From an uncultured Rhodospirillales bacterium (GTDB lineage: Bacteria; Pseudomonadota; Alphaproteobacteria; Acetobacterales; Acetobacteraceae), in the NCBI GenBank assembly GCA_903927465.1, contig CAIYMY010000149.1:1-48400 (forward strand): a DNA stretch of 48,400 nucleotides, read 5' to 3'. This document shows positions 28,678 to 36,952 of the stretch, in pieces; position 1 is the first letter of the stretch, and each line of letters starts with the position of its first letter. The position numbers were made by a program, and so were the translations under genes. Under the pieces are notes generated by a model. The model was not told where the DNA came from. It saw only the letters and a program-made list of their open reading frames with translations, and did no database searches.

Positions 28678-29730
28678 TTAACTGCTGCGAATGATGCGCA
28701 TAAGCTGCGCGACATGTTCAGGCGGCGTTGGCGGGATGATGCCGTGGCCCAGATTAAAAATAAAAGGCCGGCCGCGCATGGCAGCCAGAATGCTGCGTGC
28801 CTCAGCTTCCAAAGCAGCACCACCAGCGACTAGCGCCAGCGGGTCCAGATTGCCTTGCAGGGGCATGGTTGGGGGCACCGCCTGGGCGGCCCAGCGCGGG
28901 TCCATGCTGGTATCCATGGCAACCCCATCCACTGCGGCCCGGCTGGCGTAATCGGGCAGCATGGGGCCGGCCAAGCGTGGGAAGCCGATAATGGGCGTGG
29001 TCGGGCAGCGCTTGCGCACCGCGCGGGCGATGGCGGCTGAGGGTTCTATCACCCAGCGGCGGAATTGGCTGGGGGGAAGGAGGCCAGCCCAGGTGTCGAA
29101 CAGCATCAGCGCCTCGGCGCCTGCTTCTACCTGAGCGACCAGATATTCGACGGTGGCATCCTGCAAAATGCGGATCAGTCGGCCAAAGCTGGCGGGGTCA
29201 CTGTAGGCCATGCCGCGGGTGGCGGCGAAATCCTTGCTGCCGCGACCTTCCACCATGTAGCAGGCGACGGTGAAGGGTGAGCCGGCAAAGCCGATCAGCG
29301 CGGTTTTCGGGTGTTCCTGATTAAGCCCGGCGCGGGTTAGGCGGACGGTTTCGAAAATCGGCGCGGCTTTCGCGAGCAAGCCATCCAGATTGAGGGCCGC
29401 GATGCCTTCAGCCGAGCGTATCGGGTCAAGCAGCGGGCCTTCACCTTCGGCAAAGCGTAGCCCTTGGCCGAGCGCCCAAGGCACGATCAGGATATCGGAA
29501 AACAGGATTGCGGCATCCATGCCATAGCGGCGGATAGGTTGCAGCGTGACCTCCGCCGCCAAATCTGGCGTGGTGCAGAGGGAGATGAAATCTCCTGCGA
29601 TGGCGCGGGTAGCGCGATATTCGGGAAGATACCGGCCGGCCTGGCGCATCAGCCATACGGGGGGCGGCCAGACGGGTTCTCCGGCCAAGACGCGCAAAAA
29701 GGGTTTTGCCCTGCTGGGCTCGTTTTCCAT
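28678..29730 (-). CDS. hemE: Uroporphyrinogen decarboxylase
   Basis: Decarboxylates uroporphyrinogen III to coproporphyrinogen III in heme synthesis, cytoplasmic. About 350 residues with the signature PPVWLMRQAGRYLPEYR near the N-terminus, RYGMDAAILFSDILIVP with the catalytic Asp, and FNLGHGIIPPTPPEHV at the end. ATG 29730 has AGGTGAGG about nine bases ahead; ATG 29736 and GTG 29745 are alternatives that sit too close to it. Divergent from the PPDK-regulator gene across about 300 bases that hold the candidate origin, as in Caulobacter and Rickettsia. Confidence 0.96.
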   Translation of the reverse strand: MENEPSRAKPFLRVLAGEPVWPPPVWLMRQAGRYLPEYRATRAIAGDFISLCTTPDLAAEVTLQPIRRYGMDAAILFSDILIVPWALGQGLRFAEGEGPLLDPIRSAEGIAALNLDGLLAKAAPIFETVRLTRAGLNQEHPKTALIGFAGSPFTVACYMVEGRGSKDFAATRGMAYSDPASFGRLIRILQDATVEYLVAQVEAGAEALMLFDTWAGLLPPSQFRRWVIEPSAAIARAVRKRCPTTPIIGFPRLAGPMLPDYASRAAVDGVAMDTSMDPRWAAQAVPPTMPLQGNLDPLALVAGGAALEAEARSILAAMRGRPFIFNLGHGIIPPTPPEHVAQLMRIIRSS

Positions 29731-30032
29731 TTCCATGACCCTCACCTAAGCATTGAATCTAAGTTTCTGAAAGATGAGGTAGCTTGTAGGGCCTGTGAAT
29801 CATGGGGAGGCAAGTGACGCGCGTTCCATCCACAGGGTTCTCCCGATAGCTAATCCAAGGGTCTTGGTGATTCTGTCGGGGGTGATAGGAGTTGCGCTTG
29901 TAGTCAAACACCGCTCGGTAAAACTATTCAGGCTTGCGCGATGAGGGGGTTTCATCCCCATTATGAGACCGGGCGGCATCCAAATTGGAATCCACCCCCG
30001 TTATCCACATTGAGTCACGGAATTCTACCGGC
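29731..30032. other. Candidate chromosomal replication origin (oriC)
   Basis: This 302-base gap between divergent hemE and the PPDK-regulator gene holds no gene. It contains one perfect DnaA box TTATCCACA at 30001-30009, a reversed near-box TGTGAATCA at 29794-29802 (TGATTCACA, one mismatch), and a weaker box CCATCCACA at 29826-29834. Two copies of TCCCCA, the weak-box sequence described for the Caulobacter origin, are at 29955-29960 and, reversed, 29803-29808. A hemE-adjacent origin is known from Caulobacter and Rickettsia. No TTAA-N7-TTAA CtrA sites were seen. Nearby parS, parA and parB support the call. Confidence 0.65.
30001..30009 (+). promoter_or_regulatory. Perfect DnaA box
   Basis: TTATCCACA matches the consensus TTATNCACA exactly. 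It is the only perfect match I noticed in the window and lies 23 bases before the start of the PPDK-regulator gene, so DnaA binding here could also affect that gene's transcription. Confidence 0.75.
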
Positions 30033-30923
30033 ATGGTCAACAGGCACATTGATTTGCATTTGGTATCCGATTCAACCGGAGAGACGCTGCAATCCATCGC
30101 GCGCGCGACGCTGGCGCGGTTTGATGATCACCATGTGGTGGATCATCGCTGGAGCCTGATCCGATCCCGCCTGCAATTGGATCGCGTGTTGGAGGGTATT
30201 CAGCATGAACCAGGGCCAGTGTTGTACACCCTGGTTGATTCAAGTCTGCGGCATGTCTTGGAAGAAGCCTGCCAGCGTATGGGGGTCACGTGTCTATCGC
30301 CGCTCGACCCTGTCATGGGGCTATTGCAGGAAGCAACCGGTGTACAGGCCCGTGAAAAGCGCGCTGCGCAGCATGTGATGGATGCGGATTACTTCCGGCG
30401 TATTGATGCGATGCATTACGTGTTGTCCCATGATGATGGGCAAGGCACTGTCGGCATTCGTAACGCTGATGTGGTGCTGGTTGGGGTTTCGCGGAGCAGT
30501 AAAACGCCCACATGCTTTTATCTGGCCAACCGCGGGATCAAGGCTGCCAATGTGCCGATTGTGCCAGGCGCCACACTGCCCGAGATTTTGAATGATCCGC
30601 CCTGCCCTGTGGTCGGGCTTTATATTGAGGCGAATGCGCTGATTGATATTCGCCGGCACCGCTTGAAGATCATTGGCGGTCAAGGTGTGCGGCAAGACAC
30701 GACAGATTATATTGATCCTGAAGCGGTGAAGGCGGAGATCGTGGCGGCGCGCCGGCTTTGTACGAGCCAAGGCTGGCCTGTGATTGATGTGACACGGCGC
30801 AGTATTGAGGAAACCGCAGCCACTATCCTGCAATTGATGGAAGCCTGGCATGCTCGGCGGCGGGAGACCAAAGCGGCCGCCCCGCCTGAAGACCCTGCTG
30901 CAGGTGTGATCGGGAAGGTCTGA
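30033..30923 (+). CDS. Pyruvate, phosphate dikinase regulatory protein (DUF299)
   Basis: Bifunctional ADP-dependent kinase and Pi-dependent pyrophosphorylase that switches PPDK (or PEP synthase) off and on by phosphorylating the Thr next to its catalytic His. 296 residues with [11 protein letters not shown] at the N-terminus, the P-loop-like [18 protein letters not shown] at about 148-165, and [20 protein letters not shown] 30033 is chosen since family members start just before the [10 protein letters not shown] stretch. PPDK itself is encoded 8 kb to the left, making it the likely target. The neighbour of hemE across the origin is a homologous gene in other alphaproteobacteria. Confidence 0.92.
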   Translation: MVNRHIDLHLVSDSTGETLQSIARATLARFDDHHVVDHRWSLIRSRLQLDRVLEGIQHEPGPVLYTLVDSSLRHVLEEACQRMGVTCLSPLDPVMGLLQEATGVQAREKRAAQHVMDADYFRRIDAMHYVLSHDDGQGTVGIRNADVVLVGVSRSSKTPTCFYLANRGIKAANVPIVPGATLPEILNDPPCPVVGLYIEANALIDIRRHRLKIIGGQGVRQDTTDYIDPEAVKAEIVAARRLCTSQGWPVIDVTRRSIEETAATILQLMEAWHARRRETKAAAPPEDPAAGVIGKV

Positions 30924-30925
30924 CA

Positions 30926-31708
30926 TTGGTGACAGAAGACCAACCGAGTATTGCGGCCCTGGAGCGCGCTTGCTTGAGCGCGGTACCCGCTCAACGGGTC
31001 GCCTTTGATGGTAATTTTGTCGTGCGCGCATTTTTGGGAGGTACAGGCCGCGCCAATGCAGCGAGCAGTTTGAGTGCTGAGGCTGACCCGGAATTATTGG
31101 CACGCATTGCGCGTATTGAGAGCCGCTATGAGGCGCTCAGGCTACCGGTGCGGTTTCGGTCCACGCCGCTTGATCCGCCGGGCATGGAAGAGGCGCTCAC
31201 GGCGCGCGGCTATGTATCGAAGGATGAGACGATCATTTTTCTCGCGACGGTTCAGGGCGTCGCTCGCTCTGACGATGCTGTGCGCGTACTAGCTGCCCCT
31301 GATGAGGACTGGATGGCGGTCACAGCCACAGCCGAACATCAGGTGCCAGCGCGGCGAACCGAGAAGGAACGCGCCGTCAGCATGTTGATGGTGCCGGCGG
31401 CCTGGCTGGTGTTGTACGAGAAGGCTAAGCCAGTGGCCTGTATTTCAGTGGTGGCCGATGGGCTGCTGGCCGGGTTTTTTGATCTGGCGGTTGTGCCTGA
31501 AGCGCGGCGCCAGGGCCTCGGGTCCCGCATCACCCGCGCGGCAGCGCAATGGGCCGCGGCGCAGGGCGCGGAATGGCTATGGGCGCAAGTGGCCTCAACC
31601 AATCAGGCTTCCTGCGCAGCGCAGCAAAGCCTCGGCATGCGGGAAGCCTATCGTTATGTGTATTTTGTCAGGCCACAGGACAAGGTGGCAGCATTGCACT
31701 TTGGGTGA
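30926..31708 (+). CDS. GNAT-family N-acetyltransferase
   Basis: Protein of 260 residues. The acetyl-CoA-binding motif A reads LAVVPEARRQGLGSRI at about 190-205, followed by AAAQWAAAQGAEWLWAQV and the motif B region SLGMREAYRYVYF near the end, all typical of GNAT enzymes. The N-terminal 120 residues are less conserved, as in two-domain GNATs. Substrate unknown. The start is TTG 30926 or GTG 30929, two to five bases after the PPDK-regulator stop, so the two are cotranscribed. Its gene sits where maf is found in Caulobacter. Confidence 0.8.
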   Translation: MVTEDQPSIAALERACLSAVPAQRVAFDGNFVVRAFLGGTGRANAASSLSAEADPELLARIARIESRYEALRLPVRFRSTPLDPPGMEEALTARGYVSKDETIIFLATVQGVARSDDAVRVLAAPDEDWMAVTATAEHQVPARRTEKERAVSMLMVPAAWLVLYEKAKPVACISVVADGLLAGFFDLAVVPEARRQGLGSRITRAAAQWAAAQGAEWLWAQVASTNQASCAAQQSLGMREAYRYVYFVRPQDKVAALHFG

Positions 31709-31720
31709 TGGTGGGCACCC

Positions 31721-31748
31721 GGGCTTCAGGTTAAGGATTCTGAAGCCC
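31721..31748. terminator. Hairpin between convergent genes, probable bidirectional terminator
   Basis: A perfect nine-base stem, GGGCTTCAG (31721-31729) and CTGAAGCCC (31740-31748), with a ten-base loop. It lies between the stops of the acetyltransferase (31708) and the quinone oxidoreductase (31760). Neither side has a proper T-run, so intrinsic termination is plausible but not certain. Confidence 0.5.
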
Positions 31749-31759
31749 AGGTAGTAATC

Positions 31760-32746
31760 TTACGGAATGAGAACCGTGCTGCCCGTAGTCTTGCGCGCTT
31801 CAAGCGCAATATGCGCGGAACCCGCATCTTTCAGCGCGTAGCTTTGATTGACGCGAATCTTGACAGCGCCCGAGGCCACAACCTCAAACAAATCATTGGC
31901 GCGGGCCACCAGATCCTCACGCTGCGCCGTATAGGTCGCAAGCGTTGGGCGCGTCACATAAAGCGAGCCCTTGGCGGCCAGAATGCCAAGATCCGGAATG
32001 GCAACGGGGCCTGAGGCATTCCCGTAGGAAATCATGAGGCCATAGGGCGCCAAGCAATCAAGCGAGGTCAGGAAACTGTCCTTGCCGACGCTGTCATACA
32101 CCACGGGCAGCATGGCACCCTTGGTGATGTCTTTCACGCGGGCAGGGATATCATCGCTGGTGAGCAAGGCATGATCCACGCCGTGATCCTTCACGAGCGC
32201 CGCTTTTTCCGGCGTGCTGACCACACCAATCACGGTGCAGCCAAGATGCTTGGCCCATTGGCTGAGGATAAGGCCAACACCGCCAGCCGCCGCGTGGATC
32301 AGCACGGTCTGACCTGCCTTGGCGGCGTAGCATTTCTTGATGAGGAAGGCGGCTGTCATGCCTTGCAGCATCATCGCGGCACCTTGTTCGAAGCTAATCG
32401 CATCCGGCATTTTCACCAGGCGATCAGCCTTGATGGTGCGTGCTTCAGCATAAGCGCCGATCGGGCCTGTGGCGTAAGCGACGCGGTCACCGATCTTCAC
32501 CTCGGTCACGCCATCGCCAATTGCTTCCACAATACCAGACGCTTCCATACCGATGATGGCCGGCATGCTGGGGGCTTTGTAGAGGCCGGTGCGGAAATAG
32601 ACGTCAATATAGTTCAGGCCAACGGCCTTATGCCGCACCAGCGCTTCGCCTGGCTTGGGTGAAGGAAGGGGCACTTCTTCCCAAACCATTTTCTCCGGGC
32701 CGCCGGGTTCATGGATGCGGATAGCGTGATTCATGGGTGTATCCAT
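31760..32746 (-). CDS. NADPH:quinone oxidoreductase-like protein (zinc-free MDR)
   Basis: Protein of 328 residues of the medium-chain dehydrogenase/reductase superfamily, quinone oxidoreductase branch. N-terminal GroES-like part with VGLNYIDVYFRTGLY, the nucleotide-binding AAAGGVGLILSQWAK at about 153-167, and VYDSVGKDSF. The zinc ligands of alcohol dehydrogenases are missing, as usual for this branch. It would reduce quinones or enones with NADPH. The ATG at 32746 overlaps the stop of the methyltransferase gene (TGATG); ATG 32734 is an alternative. Two-gene operon with the methyltransferase. Confidence 0.88.
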   Translation of the reverse strand: MDTPMNHAIRIHEPGGPEKMVWEEVPLPSPKPGEALVRHKAVGLNYIDVYFRTGLYKAPSMPAIIGMEASGIVEAIGDGVTEVKIGDRVAYATGPIGAYAEARTIKADRLVKMPDAISFEQGAAMMLQGMTAAFLIKKCYAAKAGQTVLIHAAAGGVGLILSQWAKHLGCTVIGVVSTPEKAALVKDHGVDHALLTSDDIPARVKDITKGAMLPVVYDSVGKDSFLTSLDCLAPYGLMISYGNASGPVAIPDLGILAAKGSLYVTRPTLATYTAQREDLVARANDLFEVVASGAVKIRVNQSYALKDAGSAHIALEARKTTGSTVLIP

Positions 32747-33213
32747 CAGATGTTGAGGGGGAGAAGAAGCGCGCGGCTCTCATGGTCCAGCAGATAGCGC
32801 TTTGTAGCCGGTCCGTCGCCACCGGAATAGCCGCCCAGAGTCCCATCGGCAGCGATGACGCGATGGCAGGGGATGAAAAGCGGAATGGGGTTGGCCCCGT
32901 TGGCGCCGCCGACCGCGCGTGGAGCGGAGCCGATGGTGCGGGCGATATCCGCGTAGCTGCGGGTTTCGCCCGGGGGAATGGCGCAAAGCGCGGCCCAGAC
33001 ACGCTTTTGGAACTCAGAGCCTTCGGGTGCGAGTGGCAGGTCGAAACTCATCCGCTTGCCGTCGAAATAGTCTTGTAATTGATCCCGCGCCTCGCGGAGC
33101 AAGGGCGTAGCCTCCTGGTCCCGGCCGCGGCCCCAATCAAGCGCGACAATAGCGTCGCCATCTTCTGAGATGGTGACCTCACCAAGGGGGGTATGGAGAG
33201 AGAGTTGCGGCAT
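32746..33213 (-). CDS. ogt: Methylated-DNA-protein cysteine methyltransferase
   Basis: Suicide repair protein removing alkyl groups from O6 of guanine. 155 residues from ATG 33213; GTG/TTG codons up to 33237 would add eight. The C-terminal active-site motif IPCHRVIAADGTLGGYSGG contains the acceptor Cys, preceded by GETRSYADIARTIGSAPRAVGGANGANP, here split as the helix-turn-helix GETRSYADIARTIG and the arginine-finger stretch. Length and lack of an Ada-type N-terminal domain point to Ogt rather than Ada. Last base overlaps the oxidoreductase start. Confidence 0.92.
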   Translation of the reverse strand: MPQLSLHTPLGEVTISEDGDAIVALDWGRGRDQEATPLLREARDQLQDYFDGKRMSFDLPLAPEGSEFQKRVWAALCAIPPGETRSYADIARTIGSAPRAVGGANGANPIPLFIPCHRVIAADGTLGGYSGGDGPATKRYLLDHESRALLLPLNI

Positions 33214-33320
33214 GACGCGCAATCGAATTGGCACCAAGGCCGTGTAGCGTCAAGCGGCGCCGTTTTGACGAATGGCCGGTTAGGCGCCAAGGAAACGTGG
33301 TCAAGCAATTGGGGGTGAGC

Positions 33321-33698
33321 ATGAGCGATCTAGAAACGAAGGGGAAAGTTGCCTCAGACCCCCCACCTTATTTTGAGGCGCATGTCTTCGTGTGCTGCAA
33401 TCGTCGTCCGGAGGGGCATAAGCGCGGGTCCTGCGCGGCGCGCGGTAGCGAGGCATTGCGCGACTATATGAAGGCGCGGGGCAAGGAATTGGGGCTTCCT
33501 GGGGTGCGGGTGAATATGGCGGGTTGCCTGGATCGCTGCGAATTCGGCCCGACCATGGTGATTTACCCCGAGGGTATTTGGTATAAAATCGTAACGCAGT
33601 CCGATATTGATGAAGTGCTGGACACGCATCTTCGCCAAAAAGGTCGCGTGACGCGCCTGATGCTGACCGAAGGCGATGTCCCACCCGCAAAGGGATAG
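33321..33698 (+). CDS. Thioredoxin-like (2Fe-2S) ferredoxin
   Basis: Protein of 125 residues from ATG 33321, which has GGGGGTGA ahead. The cysteines Cys26, Cys38, Cys69 and Cys73, with an extra Cys25, in FVCCNRRPEGHKRGSC and NMAGCLDRCEFGP are the pattern of Shethna-type thioredoxin-like 2Fe-2S ferredoxins (CXnC spacing of about 12, then 31, then 4). It would carry single electrons; the partner is unknown. It lies directly before a parS site and mnmE. Longer in-frame extensions upstream lack similarity and were not used. Confidence 0.85.
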   Translation: MSDLETKGKVASDPPPYFEAHVFVCCNRRPEGHKRGSCAARGSEALRDYMKARGKELGLPGVRVNMAGCLDRCEFGPTMVIYPEGIWYKIVTQSDIDEVLDTHLRQKGRVTRLMLTEGDVPPAKG

Positions 33699-33710
33699 GG
33701 CTATGGCGAG

Positions 33711-33726
33711 TGTTTCACGTGAAACG
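33711..33726. other. parS site 1 (ParB-binding centromere)
   Basis: TGTTTCACGTGAAACG matches the parS consensus TGTTNCACGTGAAACA at 15 of 16 positions. It lies in the 37 bases between the ferredoxin stop and the mnmE start, just ahead of the mnmE ribosome binding site. ParB loaded here would spread over the neighbouring origin region. Confidence 0.9.
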
Positions 33727-33735
33727 AGGTGATAG

Positions 33736-35052
33736 GTGAGCGCGGCCGACACGATCTACGCCCTGGCAAGCGGCGCAGCGGCTGGCGCGGTAGCAGTGCT
33801 GCGCCTGTCGGGCCCGGGCACAGGTGAGGCGCTGAGGGGCCTGGCTGGCAGCCTGCCGCCCGCCCGCCGCGCCAGTTTGCGCCGGCTGCGCGCCCCGGAT
33901 GGGGAAATTTTGGATCACGCCCTTATTCTTTGGTTTCCAGGGCCGGCTTCCTATACCGGCGAAGACGCGGCTGAGCTGCAATTGCATGGTGGACGTAGCG
34001 TTATTGCCGGGGTGATGGAGGCCTTGACGGCTGCCGGGCTGCGCGAGGCAGAACCCGGCGAATTCACGCGCCGCGCCTTCCTTCACGGCAAGATGGATTT
34101 GACTGCCGCTGAGGGCATCGCTGATCTGGTCGCGGCCGAGACTGCGGCGCAGCGGCGCCAGGCACTGCATCAGGCAGATGGCGGCTTGGCCAAGCTTTAT
34201 GGCGGTTGGGCTGAGCGCCTGGCGCGGCTGTTGGCGCATCAGGAGGCCGCGATTGAATTCGCCGAAGATGGCCTTCCCACCGACCTGGACGCGAAGGCGC
34301 GCGCCGGGGCAGGGGAATTGCGCGCGGAAATCGAGGCCCATTTGGCCGATGCACGGCGCGGCGAATTGCTGCGCGAGGGCTTGGTCTTTGCCATCATCGG
34401 CGCGCCGAATGCTGGAAAATCATCCCTTCTGAATGCCCTGGTGGGCCGGGACGCGGCGATTGTGTCAGCGCGGGCGGGTACCACGCGAGATATTGTGGAG
34501 GCGCGGCTCGATCTAGCCGGCGTGCCCGTGACGCTTTCCGACACGGCGGGCTTGAGAGAGGCTGGTGATGAGATCGAAGCAGAGGGCATCAAGCGTGCCG
34601 AGCGCAGAGCGCAGGAAGCGCAGCTAGTGCTCACGGTTTTCGCTGCTGACCAGCCCCCCGATGCAGAAACACTCCGCTGGGTGGGGCCAGAGGCGCTTGT
34701 GCTGGTCAATAAATGCGACCTGGCCCCAGCGCCTGCCGCGATCGCAGAGGTTCCAGTCATAGCGGTTTCGGCGCGCGAGGGTATTGGGCTGGCCACGCTA
34801 CGGGACCGGCTTGCTGAAGCGGCACTCCGCCTAACGGGCGCCGGGCAGGGCAATCAACTGACCCGCCCGCGCCATCGCGCAGCATTGACCGAGGCGGCGA
34901 CGCTGCTGGCCGAGGCTGAGGGGGCGGCCCTTCCTGAGCTGACGGCGGAGGCACTGCGCGCAGCGCTTTTCGCCCTTGGCCGGCTGACCGGGCGCGTGGG
35001 TGTCGAGGAAATTCTCGATATCGTCTTCCGGGACTTCTGTATCGGCAAGTAA
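33736..35052 (+). CDS. mnmE: tRNA modification GTPase MnmE
   Basis: Works with MnmG to add the 5-carboxymethylaminomethyl group to wobble uridine of certain tRNAs. 438 residues: N-terminal folate-binding domain (TIYALASGAAAGAVAVLRLSG), a helical domain, an inserted G domain with GAPNAGKSSLLNAL (G1), AGTTRDIVE (G2), DTAGLRE (G3) and NKCD (G4), and the C-terminal CIGK, the CxGK motif with the catalytic Cys. GTG 33736 follows GAGGTGAT. The mnmG gene begins 18 bases after the stop. Confidence 0.96.
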   Translation: MSAADTIYALASGAAAGAVAVLRLSGPGTGEALRGLAGSLPPARRASLRRLRAPDGEILDHALILWFPGPASYTGEDAAELQLHGGRSVIAGVMEALTAAGLREAEPGEFTRRAFLHGKMDLTAAEGIADLVAAETAAQRRQALHQADGGLAKLYGGWAERLARLLAHQEAAIEFAEDGLPTDLDAKARAGAGELRAEIEAHLADARRGELLREGLVFAIIGAPNAGKSSLLNALVGRDAAIVSARAGTTRDIVEARLDLAGVPVTLSDTAGLREAGDEIEAEGIKRAERRAQEAQLVLTVFAADQPPDAETLRWVGPEALVLVNKCDLAPAPAAIAEVPVIAVSAREGIGLATLRDRLAEAALRLTGAGQGNQLTRPRHRAALTEAATLLAEAEGAALPELTAEALRAALFALGRLTGRVGVEEILDIVFRDFCIGK

Positions 35053-35070
35053 TGCTGATATAGGCGGCAC

Positions 35071-36948
35071 ATGACAGGCGCGGATTTGACCTTTGATGTT
35101 GTGGTCGTGGGCGGCGGCCATGCCGGCTGTGAGGCTGCGGCTGCGGCAGCCCGCTGTGGGGCGCGCACGCTTCTGCTGACCCATAAGATTGAAACCATTG
35201 GGGAAATGTCATGCAACCCAGCCATTGGCGGGGTGGGCAAGGGGCATCTGGTCCGCGAAATTGATGCGCTTGATGGCATCATGGCCCGCGCCGCGGATGC
35301 AGCGGCCATTCACGTCAAGATGCTCAATTTGTCGAAGGGACCAGCGGTTCGGGGGCCGCGCGCGCAGGCGGATCGGCGGCTTTATCGCGAAGCGGTGCAG
35401 GCGCTGCTGCGCGACCAGCCTGGCCTCACGATTATGGCCGGCGGGGCTGAAGGGCTTGAACTTGACCAGGCGGGCGGGCTTGCCGCGATCATTACCGCCG
35501 ATGGCCAGCGTATCCGTTGTGGGGCGGCGATCATCACTACCGGCACCTTCCTGCGTGGCGAGATCCATATCGGCGAAAAGCGCTTCCCGGCTGGCCGGGT
35601 TGGCGATGCGCCAGCCATCGGTCTGGCCCTGGCCTTTGAGCGGTTAGGCTTGCCGCTTGCGCGCCTCAAGACCGGGACACCACCTAGGCTGGACGGGCGG
35701 ACCATCGATTGGGCTGCGCTGGAAGCGCAGCCGGGGGATGACCCGCCTGAGCCGCTTTCCTGGATGACGGAGCGCATCACCAATCGCCAGGTATCTTGCG
35801 GCATCACGGCGACGACGCCAGAAACCCACGCCATCATCCGCGCTAATCTTGAATCAAGCGCTGTCTATGGTGGTCGCATTCAGGGCGTTGGCCCACGTTA
35901 TTGCCCCTCCATTGAAGATAAGGTGGTGCGCTTTGCTGATCGGGAGCGGCACCAGATTTTCCTTGAACCTGAGGGGCTTGATGACCCGACGGTCTATCCC
36001 AACGGGATTTCGACCAGCCTTTCAGAAGCTGTGCAGGAGCAGGTGGTGGCCTCGATCCCAGGGCTGACCAAGGCCCGCATCCTGCGGCCTGGCTACGCCA
36101 TTGAATATGATCACATAGATCCCCGCGCACTGACCCTGGCACTCGAAATGCGGGAGGTGCCGCGGCTGTTTCTTGCTGGGCAAATCAACGGCACCACAGG
36201 GTATGAGGAAGCCGGTGCCCAGGGGCTGATGGCTGGGATCAATGCGGCGCGGCGCGCTTCTGGCGGCGATCCCGACGCGTCACTGACGCGTAGTGAAGCC
36301 TATATCGGCGTTCTGGTGGATGATTTGACGCTACAGGGTGTGTCTGAACCTTATCGCATGCTGACCGCGCGGGCAGAGCATCGGCTTTCACTTCGGGCGG
36401 ACAATGCTGGGCTTCGGCTCACTGAACGCGGTATCGCTTGGGGCTGTGTCGGGTCTGAGCGTGCTGCGCGCCACCGTGCCTTTGCGACAGCGGTTTCCGC
36501 TGCCTTGGCGCGTGCTGCTACGGATGGCGCCTCTCCCGCGGCGCTTTCCGGCTTTGGGATTACGGTCAATCAAGATGGACGGCGCCGTTCGGTGCTTGAG
36601 GTGCTGGCTTTGCCAAGCTTGGCGTTGGAAAAGATTGAAGCTGCCTTCCCTTGGCTGCGGGACTTAGGCCCGCCAATCCGCACACAATTGGAAGCCGAAG
36701 CACTCTATGCGCCTTATCTGCGCCGGCAGGAGGCCGAGCGGCGCCTTCTGGAGCGAGAAGAGAAAGCAAACATCGCCACAACGCTCGATTTCGATGCCGT
36801 GGATGGGCTTTCAGCCGAAATGCGGCAGCGTTTGAAAGCCGCGCGGCCCGCCACACTCGGCGCGGCTGGGCGTGTTCAGGGTGTCACGCCGGCCGCCTTG
36901 GCGGCGCTTGCGGTGCATTTGCGGCGCGACGCTCAGCGTTTCACGTGA
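35071..36948 (+). CDS. mnmG: tRNA uridine 5-carboxymethylaminomethyl modification enzyme MnmG
   Basis: FAD-dependent partner of MnmE, 625 residues. FAD-binding DVVVVGGGHAGCEAAAAAAR at about 9-28, the signatures GPRAQADRRLYR and GQINGTTGYEEAGAQG, and a helical C-terminal domain that contacts MnmE and tRNA. Its last codons lie in a parS site, and its TGA overlaps the GTG start of rsmG. Formerly gidA. Second gene of the mnmE-mnmG-rsmG-parA-parB group next to the origin. Confidence 0.97.
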   Translation: MTGADLTFDVVVVGGGHAGCEAAAAAARCGARTLLLTHKIETIGEMSCNPAIGGVGKGHLVREIDALDGIMARAADAAAIHVKMLNLSKGPAVRGPRAQADRRLYREAVQALLRDQPGLTIMAGGAEGLELDQAGGLAAIITADGQRIRCGAAIITTGTFLRGEIHIGEKRFPAGRVGDAPAIGLALAFERLGLPLARLKTGTPPRLDGRTIDWAALEAQPGDDPPEPLSWMTERITNRQVSCGITATTPETHAIIRANLESSAVYGGRIQGVGPRYCPSIEDKVVRFADRERHQIFLEPEGLDDPTVYPNGISTSLSEAVQEQVVASIPGLTKARILRPGYAIEYDHIDPRALTLALEMREVPRLFLAGQINGTTGYEEAGAQGLMAGINAARRASGGDPDASLTRSEAYIGVLVDDLTLQGVSEPYRMLTARAEHRLSLRADNAGLRLTERGIAWGCVGSERAARHRAFATAVSAALARAATDGASPAALSGFGITVNQDGRRRSVLEVLALPSLALEKIEAAFPWLRDLGPPIRTQLEAEALYAPYLRRQEAERRLLEREEKANIATTLDFDAVDGLSAEMRQRLKAARPATLGAAGRVQGVTPAALAALAVHLRRDAQRFT

Positions 36949-36952
36949 AACA
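36937..36952. other. parS site 2, inside the mnmG/rsmG overlap
   Basis: CGTTTCACGTGAAACA matches the parS consensus at 15 of 16 positions. It codes for the last residues of MnmG (RFT then stop) and the first residues of RsmG (VKH) at the same time. It is 3.2 kb from site 1 and 0.6 kb before parA. Confidence 0.9.

Noticed and set aside
29731-30032. CtrA-type TTAA-N7-TTAA sites in the origin candidate
   Set aside because: No TTAA tetranucleotide pair with this spacing is present, so CtrA control as in Caulobacter is not supported.
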